NCBI GenBank assembly: GCA_900539645.1
Contig: UQCY01000012.1
Span: forward strand, 1 to 28,126
Reading direction: 5' to 3'
DNA length: 28,126 bases
From: an uncultured Clostridium sp.
GTDB lineage: Bacteria; Bacillota; Clostridia; Peptostreptococcales; Peptostreptococcaceae
The notes below the pieces were generated by a model, which did no database searches, was not told where the DNA came from, and worked only from the letters and a program-made list of their open reading frames with translations. Below, one piece after another: positions 1-8,776 of the stretch; the first letter of the stretch is position 1; the number at the start of each line of letters is the position of its first letter. The translations under genes and the position numbers were made by a program.

Positions 1-101
1 TCTGAGATTTCTGGAGTATCTTGGTTGTAGTATTTGTCGCTGTGGTAGTTTATTTTGTCTATTAGATTATCTATTTGTAGTTTTATATCTTCTTTTCCCA
101 T
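1..101 (-). CDS. ligA: NAD-dependent DNA ligase, N-terminal fragment (cut by window edge)
   Basis: Only the first 33 codons are in the window; the gene runs off the left edge. The peptide reads MGKEDIKLQIDNLIDK, followed by INYHSDKYYNQDTPEIS. This matches the start of bacterial LigA domain Ia, where a helix leads into an H/N-x-x-Y-Y...D-x-PEISD pattern that helps form the NMN/NAD+ site. LigA seals nicks during replication and repair using NAD+. The ATG at 101-99 follows GAGAGGAAACTTT, a good ribosome binding site. The call rests on a short stretch, but the YY...PEIS signature is distinctive. Confidence 0.8.
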   Translation of the reverse strand, partial: MGKEDIKLQIDNLIDKINYHSDKYYNQDTPEIS

Positions 102-142
102 AAAGTTTCCTCTCTAGTTTTTATTTTTTCTTTCTATATTTA

Positions 143-148
143 ATTATA
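143..148 (-). promoter_or_regulatory. candidate extended -10 promoter for ligA
   Basis: On the minus strand TTGATATAAT gives a TGn extension in front of a perfect TATAAT, about 40 bp before the ligA start. No convincing -35 box is seen 17-18 bp upstream, so recognition would rely on the extended -10. Confidence 0.4.
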
Positions 149-180
149 TCAAATTTGTTGAATTAGATATAAAAAATCTA

Positions 181-214
181 AAAAAAGAAGAAGCTTTTAA
201 AAACTTCTTCTTTT
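181..214 (-). terminator. Rho-independent terminator after the DUF4143 ATPase gene
   Basis: An 11-bp perfect inverted repeat, AAAAGAAGAAG / CTTCTTCTTTT, has a 10-nt loop. Read on the minus strand it is followed by more T residues. It lies 26 bp past the stop codon of the ATPase gene and separates it from ligA. Confidence 0.75.
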
Positions 215-239
215 GATTTATATTTATTCTTTTTAATCT

Positions 240-1454
240 CTAGTTCCATTCTTCTTCCAATAAAAAATCTCTAATATTTCTATGCTTTATGCCATCTCTA
301 CTCATATCAAACTCATCCAACGATACAACATACTTTGGAAAATTATCTTGTATATCATCGTACACGCCAAACTCACGCTGAATTGTTTCCTCAGATGCAA
401 TCAAATAAGTTACTTGTATGTAAATCTTTTCATCTCTCTTATAACATACAAAATCAATCTCCTTATTGCCACTTCTACCAACTCTAACCTCATATCCTCT
501 TCTAAGAAGCTCCATATAAACAATATTTTCTAAAATTAGGTTGATATCCTTCATATTTCCACCAAAAACTGCTTCTCTGATACCATGATCTGCTATATAA
601 TACTTCTCATTTGATGCCAAAATCTGTTTACCTTGTAAGTCTTCACGCTTTACTTGATAGAATAAATACGCATCACAGCAATATTTTATATAATTCAAAA
701 TTGTATCTGGAGCTACATTTCTCTTTTCACTTTTAAAGAATTTTGATATTGATGTTGCTGAAAATGTATTTCCAACATTTGCCATTACATATGCACTTAT
801 TCTTTCTAACAAGTCCACATCTCTAATATTATTTCTTTTTACAATATCTTTAAGCTGCACAGAGTTAAACAAATCATGTAAATATTGGATTGATGCAGTT
901 TTTTCAAATCGTATATTAGATAAATATGGCATCCCCCCGAATACTACATACTTCTGAAAAATCATATTTATTGGCTCATCGGGATAAATTTCTCTATATA
1001 ATTCCACAAACTCAGCAAACGAAAATGGATATATAACAAATTCAACATATCTTCCTCCAAGATAAGTTGCAAGCTCTCCGGATAACAACTTAGCATTAGA
1101 TCCGGTAATATAAATATCACAATCTAAAGAAACTCTAAGTGAATTTATACACTTTTCCCAATCCTTCACTTCCTGAATTTCATCAAAGAAAAGATACACC
1201 TTGCCCTCTATTTTATTAGCTCTTTCTATAATATCATCGTTTAGTGCTTTAGCTGTTTGAAGATGTGCATATGACATATCTTCAAAATTTATCGAAATAA
1301 ATTGACTTTTATTTACTCCCGATTGCAAAAGCTCTTCTTTTATCAACTCTAACATAACTGACTTACCACAACGTCTAATACCAGTCATAACTTTTACCAA
1401 ATCTGTATTAATAAATGGTCTAATGCGGCTCATATACATTTCTCTCTTAATCAT
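240..1454 (-). CDS. AAA ATPase with C-terminal DUF4143 domain
   Basis: About 404 residues. A P-loop GIRRCGKS lies near residues 25-32, and a Walker B strand VYLFFDE near 87-93 is followed by a GSNAKLLSGELATYLGGR sensor-type segment. The C-terminal part (LENIVYMELLRRGYEV...GNKEIDFVC...IYIQV) is the DUF4143 region, which has a nuclease-like E...EID...QV pattern. Such proteins are common in anaerobic bacteria and archaea; their role is not established, although mobile or defence-linked roles are often suggested. An in-frame GTG lies at 1463, but the GAAGGGG ribosome binding site is best spaced for the ATG at 1454. The gene is monocistronic, with a terminator downstream and a phased dyad array upstream that suggests self-regulation or dedicated regulation. 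Confidence 0.85.
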   Translation of the reverse strand: MIKREMYMSRIRPFINTDLVKVMTGIRRCGKSVMLELIKEELLQSGVNKSQFISINFEDMSYAHLQTAKALNDDIIERANKIEGKVYLFFDEIQEVKDWEKCINSLRVSLDCDIYITGSNAKLLSGELATYLGGRYVEFVIYPFSFAEFVELYREIYPDEPINMIFQKYVVFGGMPYLSNIRFEKTASIQYLHDLFNSVQLKDIVKRNNIRDVDLLERISAYVMANVGNTFSATSISKFFKSEKRNVAPDTILNYIKYCCDAYLFYQVKREDLQGKQILASNEKYYIADHGIREAVFGGNMKDINLILENIVYMELLRRGYEVRVGRSGNKEIDFVCYKRDEKIYIQVTYLIASEETIQREFGVYDDIQDNFPKYVVSLDEFDMSRDGIKHRNIRDFLLEEEWN

Positions 1455-1486
1455 CAACATCACCCCTTCTTCATCTTAGTTATAAA

Positions 1487-1670
1487 TTATCACACTTATA
1501 ACTGATAAACAAGGCAATAAATCAATTTTTATTAGTTATAACTAACACAATATAAATAATATACATTTTTATCATTTATAACTAATAAAATACTAATAAT
1601 ATGCATTTTTATCGTTTATAACTAATAAAATTTTTCAAGTTATATTTTTTATCACTTATAACTAACAAAA
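1487..1670. repeat. five dyad repeats at exact 40-bp spacing upstream of the ATPase gene
   Basis: The core TTATAACT begins at 1496, 1536, 1576, 1616 and 1656, which is exactly 40 bp apart each time. The wider unit resembles TTTTTATCAYTTATAACTAAYAAAA, and its centre is palindromic (TTAGTTATAACTAA in the second copy). The roughly 15-nt segments between units are AT-rich and differ. A sixth, degenerate copy off the register lies at about 1476-1493. Regular spacing of nearly four helical turns in front of the ATPase start suggests a cooperative operator array. Confidence 0.8.
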
Positions 1671-1698
1671 TTTTCAAACTAACCAAAGATATACCTCT

Positions 1699-1721
1699 AG
1701 CGTTCTTCCTCAAAGAACGCT
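1699..1721 (+). other. short perfect hairpin, terminator-like on the plus strand
   Basis: A 9-bp inverted repeat AGCGTTCTT / AAGAACGCT has a 5-nt loop and is followed on the plus strand by TTTTAAAAAG. No plus-strand gene ends here, so what it would terminate is unclear. On the minus strand it lacks a T tract. It separates the 40-bp dyad array from the folC 3' structures. Confidence 0.4.
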
Positions 1722-1745
1722 TTTAAAAAGAAGTTAATTTATAAT

Positions 1746-1829
1746 TGAAAAAGGGAGCAAAATGCTACATTTTGCGATTGTCACAACTTGATTGTGCATT
1801 GCAAATGTAACTTTTACTCCCTTCCTTTT
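1746..1829 (-). terminator. complex 3' hairpin E1 (CAACTTGATTG loop class), distal terminator of folC
   Basis: Nested stems: AAGGGAG 1751-1757 pairs with CTCCCTT 1817-1823, TACATTTTGC 1766-1775 with GCAAATGTA 1801-1809 (one bulge), and CACAA 1782-1786 with TTGTG 1792-1796 around the pentaloop CTTGA. On the minus strand the outer stem is followed by TTTTTC, so it could end folC transcription. The apical segment TGTCACAACTTGATTG is identical to that of the hairpin at 1875-1952, although the outer stems differ. Confidence 0.65.
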
Positions 1830-1874
1830 ATCTTATTTCTCAAATAACAATTTTTAAGAAAGTAATAACTGTGC

Positions 1875-1952
1875 AAAGAGGGGCGTATATACTCCATTTG
1901 TGACTGTCACAACTTGATTGCGCGTCACAAATGGAGTATATCGCCCCTCTTC
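1875..1952 (-). repeat. complex 3' hairpin E2 (CAACTTGATTG loop class) just after folC
   Basis: This is a nearly perfect 28-bp stem with one bulged T. AAGAGGGGCG 1876-1885 plus 1887-1904 pair with 1924-1951. It is capped by a smaller hairpin, CACAA 1908-1912 / TTGCG 1918-1922, with loop CTTGA. The small stem closes fully only in the minus-strand RNA, through one G-U pair, which points to minus-strand transcription from folC. The poly-U stretch is weak (CUCUUUGC), so termination probably needs E1 as well. Confidence 0.65.
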
Positions 1953-1956
1953 CCAG

Positions 1957-3255
1957 TTATCTATTTCTTAAAAGTGTTCTCACTTCTCCTATCATGTATA
2001 GAGATCCTGCACTTATTACAACATCTCCTTCTTCAGCTATTTCTAACACTCTCTCTAAAGCATCCTCAATCTTTTCCACAGCTTCCACATTACCTGTGTA
2101 CTTCTCAATCTTAGCTTTTAACTTATCCGCAGAAATCTTTCTCGGATTATCTGGCTCAGTAACGACAACCTTATCAAACACAGGCATCAAAATCTCAAGC
2201 ACAGTGTCGATATCCTTATCCTCAAGCATACCAAGCATAAGCACAAGATTTCTCTCGGCAAAGTACTTATCAAGCACCTTTCTCAAAGATCTCGCACCAT
2301 CTTCATTGTGTGCCCCATCTATAATAAATGTAGGATTTTCCATCACTTTCTCAACCCTACCTGGCCATTTTGTCTCAAAAATACCCGCTTTCACGCTTTC
2401 ATCTGTGATATTTCCAACCTTGCCACTTCTTCTAAGATAATCTATCGCATTTAAAGCAGTCACGCAGTTTCTAACCTGATGCTCACCTATTAACTTGATT
2501 TCCATATCCTTAAACTCTTTTCCATTAATATAGAAATCAAATACTTGTGAATGAACATCATCTTTCTTAACATTTATACTGCTAAAATCGGCTTCAATAA
2601 ATTCTGCATTTTCCTCAGCAGCAATTTTCTTAAGTACATCCTCAGCCTCATCACCTTGAGAATAAACTACAACTGCAGAATCTTTCTTGATAATTCCACC
2701 TTTTTCATATGCAATTTTTGCAATAGTATCTCCAAGAACTTTTGTATGATCAAGACTTATAGATGCAATAACGCTCACAAGTGGGTTTTTAATGATATTT
2801 GTTGAGTCATATCTTCCACCAAGCCCAACTTCCATAACAGCGTAATCAACTTTTTCCCATTTATATATTAAAAACGCCATAGCAGTCACAATCTCAAACT
2901 CTGTTGGAGAATCGTACCCTTCTGCAATCATTTTATCTATCCGCAATTTAACCTCAGACACAGACTTTGCAATATGTTCATCTGTAATATTTTCCCCATT
3001 TATCCTAATTCTCTCGTTGAATACCTCAAGATATGGAGATGTAAACAGCCCAACCTTATAGCCACTTTTTTCAAGAACCTTTGCGATAAACGAACAAATA
3101 GAACCCTTACCATTAGTACCTGCAACGTGGATAATATTAAGCTCGTCCTGAGGATTCCCAAGAAGCTCCATAAGCTTCTCTGTAGACTCAAGCCCAAGCT
3201 TCATACCAAACCTATGACTACTGTGTATATAATCTAAAGCTTCACTATAATTCAT
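1957..3255 (-). CDS. folC: folylpolyglutamate synthase / dihydrofolate synthase
   Basis: 432 residues, a normal length for the Mur-ligase-like FolC family. It adds glutamate to (dihydro)folates in the cytosol using ATP. Visible motifs are the N-terminal YIHSSHRFGMKLGLE, the P-loop HVAGTNGKGS, SPYLEVFNERIRING, the Mg-binding EVGLGGRYDSTN region, HTKVLGDT...EKGGIIK, and IDGAHN in the second domain. The start chosen is the ATG at 3255, behind TTGGAGGGAAAG; an upstream in-frame TTG at 3300 lacks such a site. The valS-folC order is common in Firmicutes. A large hairpin lies between the two genes, so folC expression may depend on read-through or on its own promoter in 3256-3430. Confidence 0.95.
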   Translation of the reverse strand: MNYSEALDYIHSSHRFGMKLGLESTEKLMELLGNPQDELNIIHVAGTNGKGSICSFIAKVLEKSGYKVGLFTSPYLEVFNERIRINGENITDEHIAKSVSEVKLRIDKMIAEGYDSPTEFEIVTAMAFLIYKWEKVDYAVMEVGLGGRYDSTNIIKNPLVSVIASISLDHTKVLGDTIAKIAYEKGGIIKKDSAVVVYSQGDEAEDVLKKIAAEENAEFIEADFSSINVKKDDVHSQVFDFYINGKEFKDMEIKLIGEHQVRNCVTALNAIDYLRRSGKVGNITDESVKAGIFETKWPGRVEKVMENPTFIIDGAHNEDGARSLRKVLDKYFAERNLVLMLGMLEDKDIDTVLEILMPVFDKVVVTEPDNPRKISADKLKAKIEKYTGNVEAVEKIEDALERVLEIAEEGDVVISAGSLYMIGEVRTLLRNR

Positions 3256-3433
3256 CTTTCCCTCCAATAAATCTAAAAAAATAAAAGTTACTTTTTCCAA
3301 TTAAACTTACTTTTACTCGACAGAAACTTTTCTTTTCATATTTTACTTACTTCTAACCATCACTCTTCTACTCGGAAAAGTTTTTAGCTACAGTCAAAAC
3401 ATTTAAAAAATAAAAATTGTTGCCGTATAAAAA

Positions 3434-3562
3434 GTAGGGCAAGAGAAATAACCACCTATCCAACGACTGTGCGTGGACGCACAACTAAGACTTCATCCAA
3501 AACTTTTTATCGTCTTGCGTCTTAGCTAGGAGTGGAAGGTGGTTATGCTCTTGCCCTTTTAT
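3434..3562 (-). terminator. branched 3' hairpin E3 between valS and folC
   Basis: The outer stem AGGGCAAGAG 3436-3445 / CTCTTGCCCT 3549-3558 continues into ACCACCT / AGGTGGT. Inside are two sub-hairpins: TGTGCGT 3468-3474 / ACGCACA 3477-3483, and CTAAGAC 3485-3491 / GTCTTAG 3519-3525. Together they form a probable three-way junction. On the minus strand it ends ...CCCTACTTTTT, so it can terminate valS transcription. It has no clear match to the shared motifs of the other elements. The remainder of the valS-folC gap (3256-3433) shows no other gene. Confidence 0.6.
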
Positions 3563-3583
3563 TTATTACGACAGCCTTTTATT

Positions 3584-6247
3584 TTATGAAAGTTTTGCCT
3601 GTATACTAGCTAATCTTTCCTCTACTGATTTCATCATTTCTTCAAATTTTTCTTTTTTAGCTTTTTCCTCGTCAACTAATTTCTGAGGTGCTTTTGCAAG
3701 GAATCCCTGATTAGAAAGTTTTCCATTAACTCTCTTAATTTCGCCTTCTAATTTAGCTTTTTCCTTGTTTAATCTTTCTAATTCTTTTTCGAAGTCAACA
3801 AGTTCGTCAAGAGGTATAAATATCTTAACACCGTCTATAACTACACTTACTGCATCTTCAGGTATACCAGCTTCATCTGCTCTAACTTCAACTTCTGATG
3901 CTGATGCTAAAGTTTTGAAGTAGTCTTTTCCTGCTTCAACAGCTTCTAGTTTATCTTCACTAGGAACCATTATAACTTTTGCTTTTTTAGATGGTGGAAC
4001 GTTCATTTCTGATCTAACGTTTCTTACATTTCTTATACCGTCCATCATTATATCCATCATAGCTTCTTCTTTAGCCATGTTGTCTTCTTCTTTGAATTCT
4101 GGCCATTCAGATACTATTATCATTCCGTTTGCAGTTGGAAGATGGTCAAATATTTCTTCTGTTATGAATGGTATGAATGGGTGAAGAAGTTTTAATATTG
4201 TTTCAAGAACATAAGTTAATGTGTAAAGAGCTGCTTTTTTAGCTTCTATATCATCACCGTATAATCTTGGTTTAACCATTTCTATGTACCAGTCACAGTA
4301 TTCTGACCAAGTGAAGTCGTATGCTTTCTGAAGAGCCATACCTAATTCAAATTTATCCATATTATGAGTAACATCTTTAACTATGTTGTTAGCTCTTGAT
4401 ATTATCCATTTATCTGCTAATGTTAAGTTAGCTTCAACATCGCTTCTTGTTACGCCATTCATCATTTCTTCGTCCCAGTTCATGAATACGAATCTTGATG
4501 CATTCCATAATTTATTTGCGAAGTTTCTAGCAAATTCAACTCTTTCCATGTAGAATCTCATATCGTTTCCTGGAGAGTTTCCTGTTATTAATGTAAATCT
4601 TAATGCGTCTGCACCAAACTGGTCTATTATTTCAAGTGGGTCGATACCATTTCCTAAAGATTTACTCATTTTTCTACCCTGAGAGTCTCTAACAAGACCA
4701 TGTATTAATACATGAGAGAATGGTTTTTCATTCATACAGAACATAGCTGCAAATGCCATTCTTACTACCCAGAAGAATATTATATCGTATCCAGTTACAA
4801 GTACATTTGTTGGATAGTAGTAGTTTAATTCTTCTGTGTTGTTTGGCCAACCAAGTGTTGAGAATGGCCATAAAGCAGATGAGAACCAAGTATCTAGTAC
4901 GTCTTCATCCTGTTTGAAGTGAGTGCATCCACATTTTGGACATTTTTCTGGCATTTCTCTAGCAACAACAACTTCTCCACATTCCTGGCAGTAGTATGCT
5001 GGTATCTGATGACCCCACCATAACTGTCTTGATATACACCAGTCTCTTATGTTTTCTAACCACTGTAGGTAAGTTTTGTCGAATTTATCTGGAACAAACT
5101 GTAATTCTTTATCGTTTAATATTTTTATAGCAGGTTCTGCTAATTTGTCCATTTTTACGAACCACTGTTCAGATAATCTTGGTTCTATAGTTGTATGACA
5201 TCTATAGCAAGTACCAACAGCGTGGTCGTGTTCTTTTATTTTTATTAAGAATCCTTCTTCTTTTAGGTCGTCTATGATTGCTTTTCTACATTCATATCTG
5301 TCCATACCTGCATATTTACCACATTTGTCGTTCATTGTACCGTCTTCGTTCATAACGTTGATTTCTTCTAAATTATGTCTTAAACCAACTTCGAAGTCGT
5401 TAGGGTCGTGAGCTGGAGTCATTTTAACAACACCAGTACCGAATTCCATATCAACATATTCATCTGCAACTATTGGTAATTCTCTACCAACTAATGGAAG
5501 TATTGCAGTTTTTCCAACTATGTCAGCATATCTTTCATCGTTAGGGTTTACTGCTATACCAGAGTCACCAAGCATAGTTTCAGGTCTTGTAGTAGCTACT
5601 TCAAGGAACTGATCGCTATCTTTTAGGAAATATTTTACATGGTAGAAATTACCTGGCTGATCTTCGTGTTCAACTTCTGCATCTGAAAGAGTAGTTTTAC
5701 AGTTTGGACACCAGTTTATTATTCTATGACCTCTGTATATATGTCCTTCTTCATATAATTTTATAAAGAATTCTTTAACTGCATCGTTGCATCCCTGGTC
5801 CATTGTGAATCTCTGTCTATCCCAGTCACAAGAATCCCCTAATTTTTTAAGCTGATTTTCTATCTTTCCACCGAATTCTTCTTTCCAAGCCCAAGCTCTC
5901 TTCATGAATTCGTCTCTACCTAATTCGTATTTAGTTTTACCTTCTTCTTTTTTAATTCTTTCAACAACCTTAACTTCAGTAGCTATTGATGCATGGTCTG
6001 TACCTGGTAACCAAAGTGTTTCACATCCCTGCATTCTTTTCCATCTTATTAAAACATCCTGAAGTGTATGGTCTAATGCGTGTCCCATATGTAACTGTCC
6101 TGTTATATTTGGTGGTGGCATCATTATTGTAAAAGGCTTCTTATCCTTATTTGGTTTTGAAGCAAAATAACCTTTTTCCATCCACTCATCGTAAAGTCTT
6201 GACTCGAACTCTTTTGGATCATAAGTCTTATTTAGATTTGTTTCCAT
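3584..6247 (-). CDS. valS: valine--tRNA ligase
   Basis: 887 residues, the standard ValRS length. This class I synthetase charges tRNA-Val with valine and edits threonine. Motifs seen are PPPNITGQLHMGH (HIGH box at 53-56), KMSKS at 526-530, the CPNC segment NWCPNCKTTLSDAEVE, the editing-domain motif ATTRPETMLGD, and a charged C-terminal coiled coil typical of ValRS. The ATG follows GGGAGGATTAGAAA. A valine T-box leader precedes it, so expression should rise when uncharged tRNA-Val accumulates. Glutamine codons here are mostly CAG, unlike the less expressed neighbours. Confidence 0.98.
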   Translation of the reverse strand: METNLNKTYDPKEFESRLYDEWMEKGYFASKPNKDKKPFTIMMPPPNITGQLHMGHALDHTLQDVLIRWKRMQGCETLWLPGTDHASIATEVKVVERIKKEEGKTKYELGRDEFMKRAWAWKEEFGGKIENQLKKLGDSCDWDRQRFTMDQGCNDAVKEFFIKLYEEGHIYRGHRIINWCPNCKTTLSDAEVEHEDQPGNFYHVKYFLKDSDQFLEVATTRPETMLGDSGIAVNPNDERYADIVGKTAILPLVGRELPIVADEYVDMEFGTGVVKMTPAHDPNDFEVGLRHNLEEINVMNEDGTMNDKCGKYAGMDRYECRKAIIDDLKEEGFLIKIKEHDHAVGTCYRCHTTIEPRLSEQWFVKMDKLAEPAIKILNDKELQFVPDKFDKTYLQWLENIRDWCISRQLWWGHQIPAYYCQECGEVVVAREMPEKCPKCGCTHFKQDEDVLDTWFSSALWPFSTLGWPNNTEELNYYYPTNVLVTGYDIIFFWVVRMAFAAMFCMNEKPFSHVLIHGLVRDSQGRKMSKSLGNGIDPLEIIDQFGADALRFTLITGNSPGNDMRFYMERVEFARNFANKLWNASRFVFMNWDEEMMNGVTRSDVEANLTLADKWIISRANNIVKDVTHNMDKFELGMALQKAYDFTWSEYCDWYIEMVKPRLYGDDIEAKKAALYTLTYVLETILKLLHPFIPFITEEIFDHLPTANGMIIVSEWPEFKEEDNMAKEEAMMDIMMDGIRNVRNVRSEMNVPPSKKAKVIMVPSEDKLEAVEAGKDYFKTLASASEVEVRADEAGIPEDAVSVVIDGVKIFIPLDELVDFEKELERLNKEKAKLEGEIKRVNGKLSNQGFLAKAPQKLVDEEKAKKEKFEEMMKSVEERLASIQAKLS

Positions 6248-6382
6248 TTTCTAATCCTCCCTATAATATATTTTATTATCGATTTCCTTTTGAATGTTTT
6301 AGTAATTTTTCATATTTTACCAAAATATACCAAAGGTTTATCTCGCATTTTTGTGTCGAAATAATATTTATTACTATTTCGC

Positions 6383-6625
6383 CTATAAAAAAAGAGCCCT
6401 TCATCCTACATAAGGACGAAAAGCTCGCGTTACCACCTTAATTCCGAGGAAAAATTCCTCGACTCTCTACAGAATATAACGGTTCCAACCGTCCAAACCT
6501 ACTAAACTCAGCTTGGAAACTCCGAAGCTACCTTCTCCAGCTCTTACTCCTGAAAAACCTCTCAGCCAATGGATCTCTCTCTCTGATGGAAGTCACTGAA
6601 TACTCCTCTTCTTCAACGTCTTTTA
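6383..6625 (-). promoter_or_regulatory. T-box leader (valine) controlling valS
   Basis: On the minus strand the leader has a stem I region beginning GAAGAGGAGTA. The specifier lies in GAAGGTAGCTTC, with GTA (Val) at 6531-6529. A stem III hairpin, CGAGGAA/TTCCTCG, follows, then the T-box core AAGGTGGTAACGCG at 6439-6426. Its UGGU bulge matches a tRNA ending ACCA. A terminator completes it. Val specificity agrees with the gene downstream. Confidence 0.93.
6387..6426 (-). terminator. T-box intrinsic terminator
   Basis: GAGCCCTTCATCC 6394-6406 pairs imperfectly with GGACGAAAAGCTC 6414-6426. On the minus strand it is followed by a seven-T run. It overlaps the 3' end of the T-box core, the usual terminator/antiterminator exclusion. 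Confidence 0.88.
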
Positions 6626-6641
6626 TATAATTAATACTTTA

Positions 6642-6671
6642 ATTATATACAGTTATCTTTACTTATGTCAA
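6642..6671 (-). promoter_or_regulatory. promoter of the valS T-box transcript
   Basis: On the minus strand, perfect TTGACA (6671-6666) and TATAAT (6647-6642) are separated by 18 bp. They lie just upstream of the T-box stem I. From here up to 6852 the sequence is AT-rich and shows no gene. Confidence 0.8.
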
Positions 6672-6852
6672 GGGAAAACAACTCAATTTCATTACATCAT
6701 CAATACTACTTTTTTCAATACTAAATTTGATTACTTAATATTTGTATTAATTGCTTTCACACCACTTAAAAGATTAGAAAAAATATAAAATTACCATTTT
6801 TCATTTCAAAAGAATTATATAAACTACAGATTTGGGATAAGTGTAATGTGAA

Positions 6853-7034
6853 AAAAGGTGGTGTTTTTTATTTTTCTAGTGACATTCAATTTTTATTTAA
6901 TAATAGTTAAATCGCACTCGACACTTGGAGACGCCTACCTATTTCACTCTTCAAATAGGCGTCGGAACCGTGGAGAGGAGATTTACTATTATTAAATAAA
7001 TGAATGTCTCAGAAAAATTAAACACCACCTTTTC
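6853..7034 (-). terminator. very long 3' hairpin E4 (shared internal-loop class) after pstB
   Basis: Stacked stems: AAAAGGTGGTGTTT 6853-6866 / 7020-7033, GACATTCA 6881-6888 / TGAATGTC 7001-7008, a 14-bp block 6894-6907 / 6985-6998, and an apical stem GACG...CCTATTT / AAATAGGCGTC. Between the last two lies an internal loop. In minus-strand sense its 5' side is CTCTCCACGGTTCCGACG and its 3' side CGTCTCCAAGTGTCGAG. The minus strand ends in CCACCTTTTTT, so it should terminate the pst transcript, 12 nt after pstB. Confidence 0.75.
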
Positions 7035-7045
7035 GCAGCTATATC

Positions 7046-7807
7046 TTAACCAAATCTTCCGTTTATATAATCTTCTGTTCTTTTATCCATTGGATTTTCA
7101 AATATTGATCTTGTGTCGTTAAATTCTACAACTTCCCCATTTAAGAAGAATGCAGTATCATCAGATATTCTGTTTGCCTGCTGCATATTGTGAGTAACTA
7201 TTACTATAGTATACTTACCTTTTAACTCTTCTATAAGCTCTTCAACCTTACCTGTAGATATTGGGTCAAGTGCAGAAGTAGGTTCGTCCATTAATATTAC
7301 TTCTGGTTTCATAGCTATTGCTCTAGCTATACAAAGTCTCTGCTGCTGCCCACCTGATAAACCAAGTGCTGAACTTTTTAATCTATCTTTTACTTCATCC
7401 CAGATAGCAGCTCCTTTTAAACTTTCTTCAACTATTTTGTCTAATTCTTTCTTATCTTTTATTCCCTGTATTTTAGGTCCATAAGTTATATTATCGTATA
7501 TACTCATTGGGAATGGATTTGGTTTCTGGAACACCATACCAACTTTTGTTCTTAAATCTATAACGTTCTGTTTGTTTATATCTTCTCCGTCTAAATCTAT
7601 TTCTCCGTAGATTTTTACGTTGTCTATTAAATCGTTCATTTTGTTTAAAGTTCTTATAAATGTAGATTTACCACATCCTGAAGGTCCTATAAGTGCAGTT
7701 ACTTTTCCTTCTTTTATGTTCATGTTTACATCTTTTAATGCCTGTTTTTCGCCGTAGTAAAGATCTAAATTTCTAACAGCTATTTTTGTATTATTGTATA
7801 TTTCCAT
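7046..7807 (-). CDS. pstB: phosphate ABC transporter ATP-binding protein
   Basis: 253 residues, the usual PstB length. It is the cytoplasmic ATPase that drives high-affinity phosphate uptake through PstC-PstA. Motifs seen are Walker [11 protein letters not shown]-loop [12 protein letters not shown] (the PNPFP extension is typical of PstB), signature LSGGQQQR, Walker [13 protein letters not shown], and H-loop VTHNMQQA. It starts at ATG 7807 behind an AAGGAGAAAATTTTAA-type site. It lies 132 bp past pstA in the same direction. phoU, which often follows pstB, is absent; a large hairpin comes next. Confidence 0.97.
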   Translation of the reverse strand: MEIYNNTKIAVRNLDLYYGEKQALKDVNMNIKEGKVTALIGPSGCGKSTFIRTLNKMNDLIDNVKIYGEIDLDGEDINKQNVIDLRTKVGMVFQKPNPFPMSIYDNITYGPKIQGIKDKKELDKIVEESLKGAAIWDEVKDRLKSSALGLSGGQQQRLCIARAIAMKPEVILMDEPTSALDPISTGKVEELIEELKGKYTIVIVTHNMQQANRISDDTAFFLNGEVVEFNDTRSIFENPMDKRTEDYINGRFG

Positions 7808-7939
7808 TTAAAATTTTCTCCTTAAATTCTATTCTAATTAATTCCCGTTTTGCTTTTGTTTACTGAATTTTATTTATTTAAAATTTACATTTTATTTTTC
7901 GCTTAATATATTTAAAAATTAATATTTTATTTTTACTAA

Positions 7940-8773
7940 TTAATATTTTGCTTTACTAAGTTTTTTACCTGCAAATTTAGCTAATGTATTAAGTGCTAAC
8001 ACTATAACTATAAGTATTATACCTATTGAAGATGCTGTTGCTATATCACCAGTTTCTTTTGTTAATAAATATGAGTGAACTGTAAGTGTTCTCGCACTGC
8101 TCATTATTCCTGCTGGCATTTTTGCAACTGTACCTGCTGTAAGTAGTATCGCTGCTGATTCCCCAACAACACGACCTATTGAAAGTATAACCCCTGATAT
8201 TATACCAGGCATTGCACTAGGTACGATAACCTTGTATAAAGTCTGAAGTTTTGTAGCTCCAAGTGCAAATGATGCTTCTCTGTAGCTCTGAGGTACTGTT
8301 TTTAAAGCCTCTTCTGTAGTTCTTATTATTACTGGAAGAATTATTATCGCAACTGTTAAAGATCCTGATAATAATGAGTATCCCATTTTCATGAATGTTA
8401 CGAAGAATATACCACCAAATAATCCGTATATTATTGAAGGTATACCAGCTAAGCTTTCTGTACAAAATCTTATAGCTGAAACAAGTCTACCCTGTTTTGC
8501 GTATTCCTGAAGATATATCGCTGCAAGTATCCCAACTGGTGCAGATACTAATATTGCAATTACTACTGTATAAACTGTTGCTAATATCATTGGGTAAACC
8601 CCACCATCACCTGATGCCTGGTAATCGTTGAATATAAAGTTAAAGTTTATGTTTCCAAATCCTTTGTAGAATATGTATCCTACTATTACGAATAGCATCG
8701 CAACTGTTACAAATGCTGATCCGTATATCAATCCATTTAATATATTGTCTTTTCTCTTTCTTGCTCCGTTCAT
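7940..8773 (-). CDS. pstA: phosphate ABC transporter permease PstA
   Basis: 277 residues with six hydrophobic segments and the permease coupling loop EALKTVPQSYREASFALGATKLQTLYKVIVPSAMPGI, which contacts PstB. LAGIPSIIYGLFG and GRVVGESAAILLTAGT are typical Pst permease motifs. It forms the membrane channel with PstC. The start ATG lies 3 bp after the pstC stop, so translation is probably coupled. Confidence 0.96.
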   Translation of the reverse strand: MNGARKRKDNILNGLIYGSAFVTVAMLFVIVGYIFYKGFGNINFNFIFNDYQASGDGGVYPMILATVYTVVIAILVSAPVGILAAIYLQEYAKQGRLVSAIRFCTESLAGIPSIIYGLFGGIFFVTFMKMGYSLLSGSLTVAIIILPVIIRTTEEALKTVPQSYREASFALGATKLQTLYKVIVPSAMPGIISGVILSIGRVVGESAAILLTAGTVAKMPAGIMSSARTLTVHSYLLTKETGDIATASSIGIILIVIVLALNTLAKFAGKKLSKAKY

Positions 8774-8776
8774 CTA

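Noticed and set aside
1487..1670. CRISPR array
   Set aside because: The units are 40 bp apart with a conserved core of about 25 bp, but the intervening segments are only about 15 bp, all AT-rich and not spacer-like. The core is symmetric like an operator, and no cas gene is near.
1931..2440. 169-aa open frame on the plus strand opposite folC
   Set aside because: It is antisense to a well-defined gene, low in complexity (Ser/Leu-rich), and has no ribosome binding site.
6383..6625. Glycine specifier in the T-box (GGT overlapping GTA)
   Set aside because: GTA sits in the expected position before the purine-CUUC side of stem I and matches valS.
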